Part shown: piece after piece, positions 18,389 to 28,290 of the stretch
How positions within the stretch are numbered: the first letter of the stretch is position 1
How the letters are laid out: each line of letters starts with the position of its first letter
Assembly: GCA_001804735.1 (NCBI GenBank)
Contig: MHBC01000024.1
Coordinates: 29,188-90,316, forward strand
From: Legionellales bacterium RIFCSPHIGHO2_12_FULL_37_14
GTDB taxonomy: Bacteria; Pseudomonadota; Gammaproteobacteria; Legionellales; Legionellaceae
Length of the DNA: 61,129 nt
Reading direction: 5' to 3'
Position numbers and translations under genes: made by a program
The notes under the pieces: generated by a model
Told to the model about the DNA's origin: nothing
What the model saw: the letters and a program-made list of their open reading frames with translations, nothing else
The model's database searches: none

Positions 18389-20407
18389 ATGCAAAATAAA
18401 TATGCCTTTGCTGCTGCTAGGTTACTAGTAGTTATGTTGAGCTGCTTTTGTTTGCCACTATTGGCAAAAGATGCTGCAAGTTATGCGGTCGTTAAATCTT
18501 CTAAACAATGGTTAGTCATGGCGGATAAGGTTCCATTATCCGTAACATATTGGTTTCCGAAACCTACTTATCCTGGCGAACGGTTTTCCACTATTCTTGA
18601 AGTCCTCCCATACCGAAAAGACGATAGTTTTTTTGAGAGAGACGCAAATATTCAGGGTTATTTTGCACGCCACGGCTTTGTAGTGGCAAGGGTTGACGTT
18701 CGCGGGACAGGTTCATCTAAGGGTGTTTTACCACCTCGTGAATATTCTGATATAGAGCTCCAAGATATCCGCGAGATTATTGAGCAACTTGCTAAAAAAC
18801 CTTGGAGTAATGGGCGTATTGGTATGCAAGGGATTTCATGGGGAGCATTCAACTCTTTAATGACCGCAATGAAAAATCCACCTGCTTTGAAAGGCCTTTT
18901 GGTTGCGCACGGCTCAGAAGATTTATATGCAAATGATATTCATCAAATTGATGGCGCATTGCATATTGATATATTTTCTTTAGAAATAGATACTGATAAT
19001 GCATTTCCTCTTTCGCCTTCGTATCCTATTGATGCTGAGTATTTCAAAGATCGTTTTAACCAAATACCTTCTATCTTTAATTATTTGCAGCATCAACGTG
19101 ATGGGGTATTTTGGCAGAAGCATTCAATAGCCAATGATTATTCCAGTATTCAAATTCCAGTGTATGCATTTGGCAGTTTGTTGGATGGTTACCGGGATTT
19201 TGCTATAAATTTATTCAATCATTTAAAGTCATTTGTTAAAATTGAAATAGGCCCGCAAAATCACGCTTGGCCTACAGGTAAGGGCGAAGATTGGAAAAAT
19301 AAGGCCGTTCGTTGGTGGAAAACCGTTTTAAATCAGGAAAATACTGGAATATTAGACGAGCCACGTATGCGGGTGTTTATTCGTGATCCGGTTCATCCTA
19401 CGATGACAGCGACACAAGGCTATTATGCGCAATTTTTTCCGCCAAAAACTAAAACAACGAACATGATTCTTTTATTAAAAAATGATAAACAATTGGCAAC
19501 CAAGCTAGAAGGTGGTGCAAAACCAGTTTTTGATAGCCTCGTGTATAGGCCAGCAGGTGGAAAAGGGGTGTTAAATTGGTGGGGTGAAACCACGCCAGAT
19601 ATGCAAAATGCGGATAAAGATGCCTTGGTGTATGATTCTAACGTATTGACAAAGGACAGTGTTGTATTAGGAAATCCTAGAGTAGAGCTCAACGTTGCTG
19701 CCAGTGCTCCTTTAGCTGATTGGATTGTACGTTTAGAGGATGTTTTCCCGGATGGACGTGTTGCATTTATTACGGGAGGGTTAATTAATGGTGCTCAGCG
19801 GGTTTCACGGGTGCTGCCAACGGCTATTCTGAAAAATCAATTTTTTCGCTTAAAGTTTCCCTTACATTTTACAACCTGGCGGTTTAAGGCTGGGCATCGC
19901 ATTCGAGTGAGTGTATCTAATGCACAATTTCCTATGATTTGGCCCACGCCATACTCTATGGTAACTCAGTTGGCCGTTAATGATGGAACTTCCTACATGG
20001 AGTTACCCATAATCGTAAATGTTCCTCCTGAGGATAAAATACATAAAGAAGAGGTCATTTTAGCACCACCTGCATTTAACGTGAAACAGAATAAAAAAGG
20101 CGACTGGCTTGCCAGCAGTAGTGAAGGATATCGAGTTAAACTACCAGACGATGCCAGCTATCAATGTCATTACACCGTAACCTATAAAGTCTCTAATGCT
20201 GATCCTGCCAAAGTTTCGTTTATAGGATATGGTAATGACACAGTAAACCTACCTAAGCAAAACAGAAAAATAGAGGTGCAATTTACGCTCAAGATTGATT
20301 CAGATAAACAATTTTTTCATGTTAAAGCAGTACGGCGTCTTCTGCAGAATGGGCGTATTTTAAAAACAAAAACCTGGCAACAAAATATTCCACGAGATTT
20401 TCAATAA
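18389..20407 (+). CDS. Secreted CocE/NonD-type (X-Pro dipeptidyl-peptidase-like) serine hydrolase
   Basis: A protein of about 672 residues with an N-terminal signal peptide ending near LPLLAKDA. The alpha/beta hydrolase domain has the nucleophile Ser150 in GISWG, Asp266 in SLLDGYRD and His292 in PQNHAWP. A C-terminal beta-sandwich follows, as in the CocE and S15 peptidase families. It should cleave an ester or amide bond outside the inner membrane; the substrate cannot be read from sequence. AGAGG sits 6 bases before ATG 18389, favouring it over the ATG at 18383. Its neighbours are accessory genes, suggesting an acquired islet. Confidence 0.87.
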   Translation: MQNKYAFAAARLLVVMLSCFCLPLLAKDAASYAVVKSSKQWLVMADKVPLSVTYWFPKPTYPGERFSTILEVLPYRKDDSFFERDANIQGYFARHGFVVARVDVRGTGSSKGVLPPREYSDIELQDIREIIEQLAKKPWSNGRIGMQGISWGAFNSLMTAMKNPPALKGLLVAHGSEDLYANDIHQIDGALHIDIFSLEIDTDNAFPLSPSYPIDAEYFKDRFNQIPSIFNYLQHQRDGVFWQKHSIANDYSSIQIPVYAFGSLLDGYRDFAINLFNHLKSFVKIEIGPQNHAWPTGKGEDWKNKAVRWWKTVLNQENTGILDEPRMRVFIRDPVHPTMTATQGYYAQFFPPKTKTTNMILLLKNDKQLATKLEGGAKPVFDSLVYRPAGGKGVLNWWGETTPDMQNADKDALVYDSNVLTKDSVVLGNPRVELNVAASAPLADWIVRLEDVFPDGRVAFITGGLINGAQRVSRVLPTAILKNQFFRLKFPLHFTTWRFKAGHRIRVSVSNAQFPMIWPTPYSMVTQLAVNDGTSYMELPIIVNVPPEDKIHKEEVILAPPAFNVKQNKKGDWLASSSEGYRVKLPDDASYQCHYTVTYKVSNADPAKVSFIGYGNDTVNLPKQNRKIEVQFTLKIDSDKQFFHVKAVRRLLQNGRILKTKTWQQNIPRDFQ

Positions 20408-20428
20408 ATGAAAGCTGGCACTGCCAGT

Positions 20429-20737
20429 TCAAAGCAAAATTCCAACCCTATCTATATGTTCAAGCAATTCTTGAGATTCAATTTTATGTTTAACAGATAG
20501 ATCAATTTTCCATGGGAGCAATAAGTCATCCAACTCATTTTCAATAATAGATTGTTCTTGTAATGTGAGCAGAGGGGCAATTAAGCACAAGTCTATATCT
20601 GATCCAGGTTGATAGTTACCCTTAGCGCGTGATCCATATAAAATAACTTCTTTAACTGCTGGATGTCTTTTAATAATTGCAGTTAAGCTTGTGATTACCC
20701 TTAAGGGTAATCCATATTTTTCGTTAGTTTTGCTCAT
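20429..20737 (-). CDS. MntA-type nucleotidyltransferase antitoxin
   Basis: A 102-residue minimal nucleotidyltransferase with the exact GSX10DXD signature (G35, S36, D47, D49). In MntA-HepT systems this enzyme adds AMP groups to a tyrosine of the HEPN partner and neutralises it. Its start overlaps the HEPN gene by 14 bases, the expected arrangement. It converges on the hydrolase gene with 21 bases between. It could also be described as an HI0073-type protein; the motif match makes the antitoxin role likely but not proven. Confidence 0.85.
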   Translation of the reverse strand: MSKTNEKYGLPLRVITSLTAIIKRHPAVKEVILYGSRAKGNYQPGSDIDLCLIAPLLTLQEQSIIENELDDLLLPWKIDLSVKHKIESQELLEHIDRVGILL

Positions 20738-21149
20738 TATTTTTTTTAAGATCGTGCATAGTCTTGAGAAAATCTTTGAAGCAGGGGTAATACTGTTTTA
20801 AAATTTGATCAACTATTTCGTCAGCAACTATCTGGTTATAAGTATGTGACGTTTGATTACGACTTTTGATCATCTCCATCCACACTTCCCCTTGTGTAAT
20901 TAGATTTTTATTAAAAGCTTCTCGAGTAGCATCTCTTGAACCTGTTATGTTAGATTGGCCTTGAAAAAACAAATAATCTTTAATTACATTCCATGCCAAT
21001 TCATGGGTAAACTCAAAACCTTGAATCAGTCCTTGCTTTTCTAATAGAGATAAAGGCCTACTTTGGGCTAATAGAACTGCAGCAGATAATTGCGCTAAGG
21101 CTTTTGTGTAATTATTAAGGCGCTGATGCCAACGAATATCTTGTTTCAT
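20724..21149 (-). CDS. HepT-type HEPN toxin (HI0074 family)
   Basis: A 141-residue helical HEPN-domain protein. The RX4HXY motif is intact as RNQTSHTY (R97, H102, Y104): the R and H form the RNase active site, and the Y is the residue AMPylated by the partner in characterised MntA-HepT pairs. It is annotated elsewhere as nucleotidyltransferase substrate-binding protein. It overlaps mntA downstream and shares an ATGA junction with rmuC upstream, so it could be read from the rmuC transcript. Confidence 0.85.
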   Translation of the reverse strand: MKQDIRWHQRLNNYTKALAQLSAAVLLAQSRPLSLLEKQGLIQGFEFTHELAWNVIKDYLFFQGQSNITGSRDATREAFNKNLITQGEVWMEMIKSRNQTSHTYNQIVADEIVDQILKQYYPCFKDFLKTMHDLKKNNEQN

Positions 21150-22363
21150 TCAATAAACCCTTTAGTACTAGTCTCTACCTCAAGCTCAACAGCTTCAATT
21201 TTTTGAAAACGTTGCGATATTTTTTTCGCGGAAGTATTAACTTCACTTACGTCTTGATGGGCGAGATCAATGTGTTTAGAAAGTTTATCCATGCGTTTTT
21301 CGAAACGCCCGAAATCTTGCGCTAGGGCTTGCAAGTGTTGCTGAATTATATGCACTTGTTTTTTTGTTGCGTCGTCTTTTAAAACCGCGCGCGCTGTGGT
21401 TAATACGGCCATTAAAGTGCTTGGGGAAACTAGCCATACTCTTAGACGTTGCGAAAGTGCGATTATGTCTGGATAGTTTGCATGAATTTCAGCGAAGATT
21501 GATTCAGCGGGGATAAATAAAATGGCGCCATCTGCTGTTTCTTCGGGGATTATATATTTTTCGGCAATATCTTTAATGTGTTTATGCATATCTTGTTTAA
21601 ACTGTTGCTGGAGGGTTTTCCTTTCATAACTATTTTGCTCACACAGCAGCATTTTTTGATAGGTTTCGAGGGGAAATTTGGCATCGATAACTAAATTACC
21701 GGTTGGCTCTGGTAAAAATAATATACAATCAGCACGTTTTTGATTGCTTAAGGTATATTGCATTTGGTAATGTGATGCCGGCATCATGTTGGCAATTATA
21801 TTGGCAAGTTGTACTTCTCCAAAGGCACCTCTTGCTTTTTTATCCATAAGCACATCTTGCAAACTAACCACATGAGTTGAAAGTTCAGTGATTTTCTTTT
21901 GAGCTTCGTCAATTATAGTTAAGCGCTTAATTACATCGACAAAAGTTGAGGAGGTGCTTTCAAAGCCTTTAGATAATTGTTGATTAACTTGCTCTGTTAA
22001 ACCATTAAGCTGCATTCTTACATGGTGCGATAAACTTTGTAAGTGTGAAGTAAGACTATCTGCGTGTTGTTTAAAGCTATGGGTCATTTGTTCACGTACA
22101 TCTTTCATTTGAGTTTGAATTGATTCGGCATTAAGTTGCTGAATTTTAAGAAGTCCCTCATTAAAGTTTTGTTTTAATAAATTTTCCATATTTTGCGCAA
22201 AAAGGTTCTGCTGTTGGGTTAAGGTTGCTGTTTGCTTTTCTAAAGTGCCTTCAAGTTGCATTAAATAAATGCACCACAATTCTTTTTGCCTTCTTTGGTA
22301 ATAAAAGATAAAGGCTCCGAGAGCTAAAGGGCCAAAAAATATTGCTAACAATGGGAGTAACAT
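21146..22363 (-). CDS. rmuC: DNA recombination protein RmuC
   Basis: A 405-residue protein with an N-terminal membrane helix (about residues 2-22), a long glutamine-rich coiled coil to about residue 175, and a C-terminal RmuC domain with a nuclease-like core (RADCILFLPEPTG followed by VIDAKFPLETYQ). RmuC limits inversions at short repeats in E. coli. It sits between the toxin-antitoxin pair and asnS on the same strand. The HepT start overlaps its stop by 4 bases. Confidence 0.92.
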   Translation of the reverse strand: MLLPLLAIFFGPLALGAFIFYYQRRQKELWCIYLMQLEGTLEKQTATLTQQQNLFAQNMENLLKQNFNEGLLKIQQLNAESIQTQMKDVREQMTHSFKQHADSLTSHLQSLSHHVRMQLNGLTEQVNQQLSKGFESTSSTFVDVIKRLTIIDEAQKKITELSTHVVSLQDVLMDKKARGAFGEVQLANIIANMMPASHYQMQYTLSNQKRADCILFLPEPTGNLVIDAKFPLETYQKMLLCEQNSYERKTLQQQFKQDMHKHIKDIAEKYIIPEETADGAILFIPAESIFAEIHANYPDIIALSQRLRVWLVSPSTLMAVLTTARAVLKDDATKKQVHIIQQHLQALAQDFGRFEKRMDKLSKHIDLAHQDVSEVNTSAKKISQRFQKIEAVELEVETSTKGFIE

Positions 22364-22374
22364 ATATTTTATCC

Positions 22375-23778
22375 TTAAAATTCAGCATGTCCCGGAGTGC
22401 GGGGGAATGGTATTACGTCACGAATGTTGTTAAGACCTGTAAGGTAGCTGATTAACCTTTCAAAGCCAAGGCCAAAGCCTGCGTGGGGCACCGATCCGTA
22501 GCGTCTTAGATCAAGGTACCAATTGTAGTTTTTAATAGGTAAGTTTATTTTTTGCATGCGTTCTTCTATGATAGGTAAACGATCTTCTCTTTCGCTACCG
22601 CCTATTATCTCACCGATTCCTGGGGCTAATATATCCATTGCGGCAACGGTTTTATTATCCTCATTAAGGCGCATATAAAAACCTTTTATTTCTTGGGGGT
22701 AATCAGTAACTACTAAGGGTTTTTTAAATACCTCTTCACATAGATAACGCTCATGTTCTGATTGTAAGTCAAGCCCAAAAGCCACCGGAAAAGTAAACTT
22801 TTGTTTAGCTTTTTGTAAAAGCTCAATAGCTTTAGTGTAGGTAATACGCTCAAAATCTGTTGTGGCAAGATGTTCTAGCCTGTTAATACAATCAGGGTGG
22901 ATATGTTGATTAAAAAAGGCTAAATCATCTGGTCTTTTAGCTAATAATTCTTGCGCAATTGTTTGAATCATGTCTTGCGCTAAGAGCGCTATGTCATCTA
23001 AGTTGGCAAAAGCAACTTCAGGTTCTACCATCCAAAACTCTGCTAAGTGGCGTGAGGTGTTAGAGTTTTCTGCTCTAAAAGTAGGGCCAAAAGTGTATAC
23101 TTTTGACATAGCTAAGCAATAAGATTCAAGGTTTAACTGCCCTGATACAGTAAGAAAGGCTTCTTGGCCAAAAAAGTCCTTGTTATAGTCAATTTTTTGA
23201 TCAGCTGTTTTGGGTAGGTTACATAAGTCTAAAGTGCTCACTCTAAACATCTCGCCGGCGCCTTCACAATCGCTAGTTGTGATTATAGGAGTTGTAATCC
23301 AGTAAAAGCCGCGATTATCAAAAAACTGATGAATAATTTGGGCAAGGGAATGCCTTATTCTGGTTACAGCGCCTATAGTATTGGTGCGCACCCTTAAGTG
23401 CGCAACTTCACGCAAAAACTCTAATGTATGTCTTTTAGCCTGGATTGGATAGGTATCAGGGTTATCTATCCAGCCAATAACAGTAATTTGCTCAGCTTCT
23501 ATTTCAAACTGCTGGCCTTTTCCTAAAGATTTAATTAGCTTGCCTTCAACAGCCAAAGAACACCCGGTAGTTATTTTTGCAATATCAGTTGCATAGTTCG
23601 CTAAAGATTCAGGGGCTACAACTTGTAAAGGGTTAAAACAAGAACCATCGGATAGGTGAATAAAAGTAACCCCTGCTTTAGATTCACGTTTTGTTTTTAC
23701 CCAACCTTGTAATAAAACGGTAGAGCCTTCTTTAATTTTTCCGTCTAAGCAAGCAAAAATACTAACCTTCAGTGTCAC
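22375..23778 (-). CDS. asnS: Asparaginyl-tRNA synthetase
   Basis: A 467-residue class IIb synthetase that charges tRNA-Asn. An N-terminal OB-fold anticodon-binding domain (about 1-110, with [13 protein letters not shown]) precedes the catalytic core. EGAGEMFRV lies near residue 170, the motif 2 region [18 protein letters not shown] near 230 and motif 3 [12 protein letters not shown] near the end. Length is typical. It overlaps holC by 17 bases. Confidence 0.96.
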   Translation of the reverse strand: MTLKVSIFACLDGKIKEGSTVLLQGWVKTKRESKAGVTFIHLSDGSCFNPLQVVAPESLANYATDIAKITTGCSLAVEGKLIKSLGKGQQFEIEAEQITVIGWIDNPDTYPIQAKRHTLEFLREVAHLRVRTNTIGAVTRIRHSLAQIIHQFFDNRGFYWITTPIITTSDCEGAGEMFRVSTLDLCNLPKTADQKIDYNKDFFGQEAFLTVSGQLNLESYCLAMSKVYTFGPTFRAENSNTSRHLAEFWMVEPEVAFANLDDIALLAQDMIQTIAQELLAKRPDDLAFFNQHIHPDCINRLEHLATTDFERITYTKAIELLQKAKQKFTFPVAFGLDLQSEHERYLCEEVFKKPLVVTDYPQEIKGFYMRLNEDNKTVAAMDILAPGIGEIIGGSEREDRLPIIEERMQKINLPIKNYNWYLDLRRYGSVPHAGFGLGFERLISYLTGLNNIRDVIPFPRTPGHAEF

Positions 23779-24244
23779 AAACAGTCTCCTTTAATTCGTG
23801 TAATTTTTGGATGTCAACTTGATGGCCCGCTAGTATACACCCATTAGCTTGATAAGTACGGTAGCGAATGCGGCCTTTTGCTTTAACTTCAGCATCATCA
23901 TGGATAATTTCAATGGTTCGCTTAAATTGCAGGTAAAAATTTGGGATAGAAAAACTAAGATTTAATAAAATATCTTTAAACTGTTTGCTCGGGGTATTGG
24001 TACCTATTTGGACAGGAGCTGGAGGGGTTGGTCCTTCATTTTGCAAATGATGCGGAATAAAACTGTCTGGTTTGAATGTCCATAAAGCCTCATCAATGAG
24101 GTTGGCGTCTTTTTCTGTTTGGCAAAAAACAAAAAGTTGATGGTTCATGTTATATATTTTTTCAATTAGTTGGCAAATAAAAGCTAAACGTTTCTCTAAA
24201 GAGGGTGTATTAATAATATAAAAATCAATTTGCTTATTTAGCAT
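23762..24244 (-). CDS. holC: DNA polymerase III chi subunit
   Basis: A 160-residue protein resembling HolC, which links the clamp loader to SSB. It shows the family N-terminus ([21 protein letters not shown]), the [20 protein letters not shown] region and the WTF...FIPH pattern. The pepA-holC order is common in gammaproteobacteria and supports the call. It overlaps pepA by 11 bases and asnS by 17, giving a tight cluster. Confidence 0.88.
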   Translation of the reverse strand: MLNKQIDFYIINTPSLEKRLAFICQLIEKIYNMNHQLFVFCQTEKDANLIDEALWTFKPDSFIPHHLQNEGPTPPAPVQIGTNTPSKQFKDILLNLSFSIPNFYLQFKRTIEIIHDDAEVKAKGRIRYRTYQANGCILAGHQVDIQKLHELKETVCDTEG

Positions 24245-25685
24245 TACGTAAAAATTCCAGCAATAATGGCAAAGGACGCCCTGTAGCTACACGATTATTA
24301 CCTGAAATCCAAGCAGTTCCTGCTATGTCAATGTGCGCCCAACGATAATCTTTAACAAACCTTTCTAAGAATATTCCGCCTATAATACTGCCTGCTGATC
24401 TGTCAAAATTGGCGTTAATTAAGTCGGCATTTGGACTGTCAAGCTTTTCGCGATATTCAGGAAACAGCGGGAGGCGCCATGCTTTATCTAAACTTTTTTG
24501 TGCTGCTTCAAGAAGGGCATTAGCTAAAGCTTCGTCATTTGCCATAATTCCTGAAGCTACATTACCTAATGCAACAATTACGGCGCCTGTTAAGGTTGCA
24601 ATGTCAATCACGTATTTTGGCTTAAATTGTTCAGCGTAACAAAGAGCGTCAGCAAGAATGAGCCTACCTTCAGCGTCAGTATTTAACACTTCAACTGTTT
24701 GTTTGGACATCATGGTTATAACATCCCCAGGTTTTACTGCTGTGCCACTAGGTAAATTTTCTGTAGCAGGTACTAGGGCAATAAGATTAATAGGGAGTTT
24801 CAATTTAGCACATGCGAATATTGCTCCTAAAACAGTCGCAGCTCCTGCCATGTCAAATTTCATTTCATTCATGTTAGCTGCAGGTTTAATAGAAATCCCC
24901 CCAGCATCAAATGTTACCCCTTTGCCTATCAAGACAATAGGATCGCCTTTAGTTTCTAGCCCCTGATACTTAAGCTCAATAAAACATGGAGGTTCAACAG
25001 ATCCTTGGCTTACAGCAAGTAAACCGCCCATGCCTAAGGTTTGAATTTCTTCTTTATGCAAAATTTTATAGCTTACGTTAGGAACTGATTTAGCAAGCTC
25101 AACACATGATTTACTTAAATAGCTTGGAGTGCAGTGATTTGCAGGTAAGTCGGCTAAGTTACGGGTAAATTGGATGGCTTCTGCAATAATAATAGCTTCG
25201 CATAAAGCTTTAGGGGTTGCTGAAGCCTCATGAATAAAGATTTCTTGTAAGGCTTGTTTATTGGAAGTAGTTTTAAACTGGGGTTGAATGTACAAAGAAC
25301 AGTCTACAACCCTTAATATAAATTCAAGCTGCTGATCAGGAGTTATATTACTTAGCAAAGGAAAATGTAAAGTAGCTTTAGCACAGTTTTGCGCTAAAAC
25401 TGCTTTGACGCTGGCTTTCAGATGGTTTTCTAATACTTCTGCAGTATATTTATCCTTTTTACCACAGCTTATGAGAATAATTGCGCCAATATTAAGTGTG
25501 GACGCTTCAAGATCTGATTGGTAACAAAACTGGCCAGGCTTTTGGAGTTTTTTAATTAACCTACTTAATAGACCATTTAAACTTTTATCTAGTTGGCTAA
25601 GCTCAGGTGTTAAGCTCTCATCTTCTAGTATACCAATAACTAAACAGTCAGTTTGTGCAAGTTGCGAGGATAAATGATAGATCAT
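24234..25685 (-). CDS. pepA: Leucyl aminopeptidase (M17 family)
   Basis: A 483-residue cytosolic di-metal aminopeptidase. The C-terminal catalytic domain holds IGKGVTFDAGGISIK near residue 250 and the hallmark NTDAEGRL near 335. In E. coli PepA also assists XerCD recombination and carAB repression; whether it does so here is unknown. The upstream 64-base gap to the BepA-like gene probably holds its promoter. No carA is present in this window. Confidence 0.95.
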   Translation of the reverse strand: MIYHLSSQLAQTDCLVIGILEDESLTPELSQLDKSLNGLLSRLIKKLQKPGQFCYQSDLEASTLNIGAIILISCGKKDKYTAEVLENHLKASVKAVLAQNCAKATLHFPLLSNITPDQQLEFILRVVDCSLYIQPQFKTTSNKQALQEIFIHEASATPKALCEAIIIAEAIQFTRNLADLPANHCTPSYLSKSCVELAKSVPNVSYKILHKEEIQTLGMGGLLAVSQGSVEPPCFIELKYQGLETKGDPIVLIGKGVTFDAGGISIKPAANMNEMKFDMAGAATVLGAIFACAKLKLPINLIALVPATENLPSGTAVKPGDVITMMSKQTVEVLNTDAEGRLILADALCYAEQFKPKYVIDIATLTGAVIVALGNVASGIMANDEALANALLEAAQKSLDKAWRLPLFPEYREKLDSPNADLINANFDRSAGSIIGGIFLERFVKDYRWAHIDIAGTAWISGNNRVATGRPLPLLLEFLRNAK

Positions 25686-25749
25686 GTGCTTAACTCCACA
25701 TTAAACAAGATCAAAAGTGTAGCCGCATTTTACTCTATATTAAAGAGCA

Positions 25750-27132
25750 TTAGCTTTTCTTTCGCTGACTAAACTGTGCTAAAAAGCGTATTTCTTCTAA
25801 CTTAGCTTCAATTCGTGCCTTTAAATAATTATCATTTTTAACCAACTTTAATGCCGTTTTTAACCGCAAAATTGCTACATTATCATGACCTTGTAAGTGA
25901 TCGCATTGGCCTTCAGTAAAGTAAGCATAGGCTTCGCGTTTGTTTTGTGCTTCTGCTTTGGCTAAAGATTTACATATTGTTAAATTGTGCGGTTCTTGCC
26001 TAAATGCTTTAGTAAGCAACATCGCGCCTTTGTCTGCTTGATTAGTTGCAAGGTATGCTTGGGCTAGTGCTAGCATCACTGCCTGCATTTCAGGATATGC
26101 TTGGTGCAATTTAATTAGGGTGTTAATCGCTTCTGTGTTGTCGTGCTTACCAATTTCTGCATCCGCAAGGGAAATAGTTATAAAAGGATGGTTGGGATTT
26201 TGATCAACTAGAGGTAATAGTTTATTGTATGCTTCAGTAAAGCGATTAGTGTCTAGCAAGGTAAGTGCAAGCCCGTAGCGATTAGCTGGGGTATCTTTAG
26301 CATTGGTATAATAATCTAACAAAACTTTTGGATCTTTAGTAGATGCTACGCGAATGATGGTTTTAAATAGTTGAAAATCTAAATTATTATTAAAAACTGG
26401 GTTAGGTTTTTTAGGCAGGCGGTTTTCTACTTCGGCTATACGTTCTTGATCAAGGGGGTGAGTTAGAAGAATGGCTGGAATATTATCTCTTGCATAATAA
26501 CGCGATTGATTTTGCAACTTCTGGAAAAAGTTTGCCATGGCAATAGGGTTATACCCTGCTTTTTGCAACATTTGCATCCCAATGCGATCGGCCTGCCTTT
26601 CATGATAACGCGTGTAGTTAATAGATTGTTGCGCCCCGCCTGCTAGAGTCGCTGCCATTGCGCCTGTTCCTAGCGCAGGGTTTAGCATTCCAAGCGCAAT
26701 TGCAGCTAACATGGAAGCTGCTGTGGGAATTTTCATTAGTTTTTCATGTTCAATCATGTCGTATAAATGATGCAGCTTAACGTGGGCTAATTCGTGGGCC
26801 ATTACAGCTGCTAGCTCGTCTTCGTTATCAGTTGCTGCAATTAAAGAAGAATGGATGCCTATATATCCACCAGGGCCTGCAAAAGCGTTCATTTCATCTG
26901 AGTTAACTATAAAAAAACTAGCAAACGGTACCTCTCCTGCTTGCGCTAATTTTTTACCTATAGCATTAATTTTTTCTACTGCCATAGGGTTACGGATTAC
27001 TTGTGGGGAACGATTAATTTCTTCTAGGTATTCTTTTTTAATGGTATCAAGCTCAGTGTTAGAATATGGATCGAAGGCGTACGTTGGGGGAGAAAAAAGA
27101 ATATAGAGGAAAATGAGGATATATTTGCGCAT
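25750..27132 (-). CDS. bepA: Periplasmic M48 metalloprotease with TPR repeats (BepA/YfgC-like)
   Basis: A protein of about 460 residues with a signal peptide (RKYILIFLYILFSPPTYA). The zinc motif HELAH is in an M48 protease domain with the third ligand in ERQADRIGMQML, and the C-terminal half is a tetratricopeptide array. BepA-type proteins degrade stalled outer-membrane proteins such as LptD. The frame extends upstream to 27180, but the ATG at 27132 gives a proper signal peptide. It is divergent from ribD across 91 bases. The family is well supported; the exact orthology to bepA is likely. Confidence 0.9.
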   Translation of the reverse strand: MRKYILIFLYILFSPPTYAFDPYSNTELDTIKKEYLEEINRSPQVIRNPMAVEKINAIGKKLAQAGEVPFASFFIVNSDEMNAFAGPGGYIGIHSSLIAATDNEDELAAVMAHELAHVKLHHLYDMIEHEKLMKIPTAASMLAAIALGMLNPALGTGAMAATLAGGAQQSINYTRYHERQADRIGMQMLQKAGYNPIAMANFFQKLQNQSRYYARDNIPAILLTHPLDQERIAEVENRLPKKPNPVFNNNLDFQLFKTIIRVASTKDPKVLLDYYTNAKDTPANRYGLALTLLDTNRFTEAYNKLLPLVDQNPNHPFITISLADAEIGKHDNTEAINTLIKLHQAYPEMQAVMLALAQAYLATNQADKGAMLLTKAFRQEPHNLTICKSLAKAEAQNKREAYAYFTEGQCDHLQGHDNVAILRLKTALKLVKNDNYLKARIEAKLEEIRFLAQFSQRKKS

Positions 27133-27223
27133 GAAAGATTTGCCTTCTCTTAATGCAATTACTCTACCAAAAAATCGCATAATTTGCTAGAATTATGGGC
27201 TTATTTTGTACATATGAGGGGCT

Positions 27224-28288
27224 ATGGCTCACGATATTTTTTTACGCATGGCCTTAGAAGAAGCTAAGCTTGGGAGTGGGTTATGTGCTCCAAATCCAAG
27301 TGTTGGCGCAGTTGCAGTTAAAGATAACAAGGTTTTAGCAACAGGGTTTCACCAAGGTCCTGGTAAGGCGCATGCCGAGCAAATGGTTTTAGAAAAGCTG
27401 CCAAAGGGTATATCAGGAGTAACTCTTTATGTAACTTTAGAGCCTTGTAACCATTGGGGGAAAACTCCTCCTTGCGTTGCAGCGCTTATTAAATATGGGT
27501 TTAAAACAGTTGTTTATGCCTTTACCGATCCAAATCCTATAGTAATTGCTAACAATACACCTAAGCTATTAAAGCAAAATAATATAGAAGTTATTCATCA
27601 TCCCTTAAAAGAAATTGATCAATTTTATGCAAGCTACTGGTTTTATATTAAGCATAAACGGCCTTTTATAACTGCAAAAATTGCAGTTTCTCTTGATGGG
27701 AAAATTGCGCCAAGCACTAAAACGCGCATATTGTTATCTAACAACGCTGCCAAGCAATTTACGCATGAAAATAGATGGACTACTGATTGGATTTTAACTA
27801 CAGCAGAGACTATAACAAGAGATAACCCTAAGTTTACCGCTCGGGTTAAGGGAAATATTCGAAAGAAAAAAATAGCAATTTTAGATAGGAAACTTAGGCT
27901 ACAGCCTAATGCTGCAATATTTACAACTGCTGAGAAAATAATTATTTTTCATGATGCCAAGCAAAAAGTTAATAAAGCTCATCCAAACTGCGAGTATATA
28001 CCTATTAACGTAGAAAATGCTTATTTAGCGCTTGATGCTATATTTACTGCTTTAGTAAAAACTGGAGCCCATGATATTTGGGTGGAAGCAGGGGGTAATT
28101 TATTTACCCAATTACATTTAAAAGGCTTAGTTAATAGAACCCACTTATATTTATGTCCTAAAGTTTTAGGACCTGATGCCCTAGGGGGATATCAAGATAA
28201 TGCTGTATTTCAGCGGCAACATTCAGTATCATGGCGCATTTTAGATGATAATGTAGTGTTAACCTTAGATTGGGAAATGGGGAAGTAA
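27224..28288 (+). CDS. ribD: Bifunctional riboflavin deaminase/reductase RibD
   Basis: A 354-residue enzyme for the second and third steps of riboflavin synthesis. The deaminase zinc site is H50/E52 in HAEQ plus C75 and C84 in EPCNHWGKTPPC. The C-terminal reductase domain begins with RPFITAKIAVSLDGKIA. The usual glycine-rich turn after ILx is changed (ILTTAETITRDNP), a minor divergence in the cofactor-binding region. No FMN riboswitch fits in the 91-base gap upstream. It is followed 2 bases later by ribBA. Confidence 0.94.
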   Translation: MAHDIFLRMALEEAKLGSGLCAPNPSVGAVAVKDNKVLATGFHQGPGKAHAEQMVLEKLPKGISGVTLYVTLEPCNHWGKTPPCVAALIKYGFKTVVYAFTDPNPIVIANNTPKLLKQNNIEVIHHPLKEIDQFYASYWFYIKHKRPFITAKIAVSLDGKIAPSTKTRILLSNNAAKQFTHENRWTTDWILTTAETITRDNPKFTARVKGNIRKKKIAILDRKLRLQPNAAIFTTAEKIIIFHDAKQKVNKAHPNCEYIPINVENAYLALDAIFTALVKTGAHDIWVEAGGNLFTQLHLKGLVNRTHLYLCPKVLGPDALGGYQDNAVFQRQHSVSWRILDDNVVLTLDWEMGK

Positions 28289-28290
28289 TA

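Noticed and set aside
20415-20427. CTGGCA-C-TGCCAG palindrome as terminator of the hydrolase gene
   Set aside because: Only 6-base arms with a one-base loop and no T run; may be chance.
27133-27223. FMN riboswitch upstream of ribD
   Set aside because: The gap is only 91 bases, too short for the usual element, and no matching conserved segments were seen.
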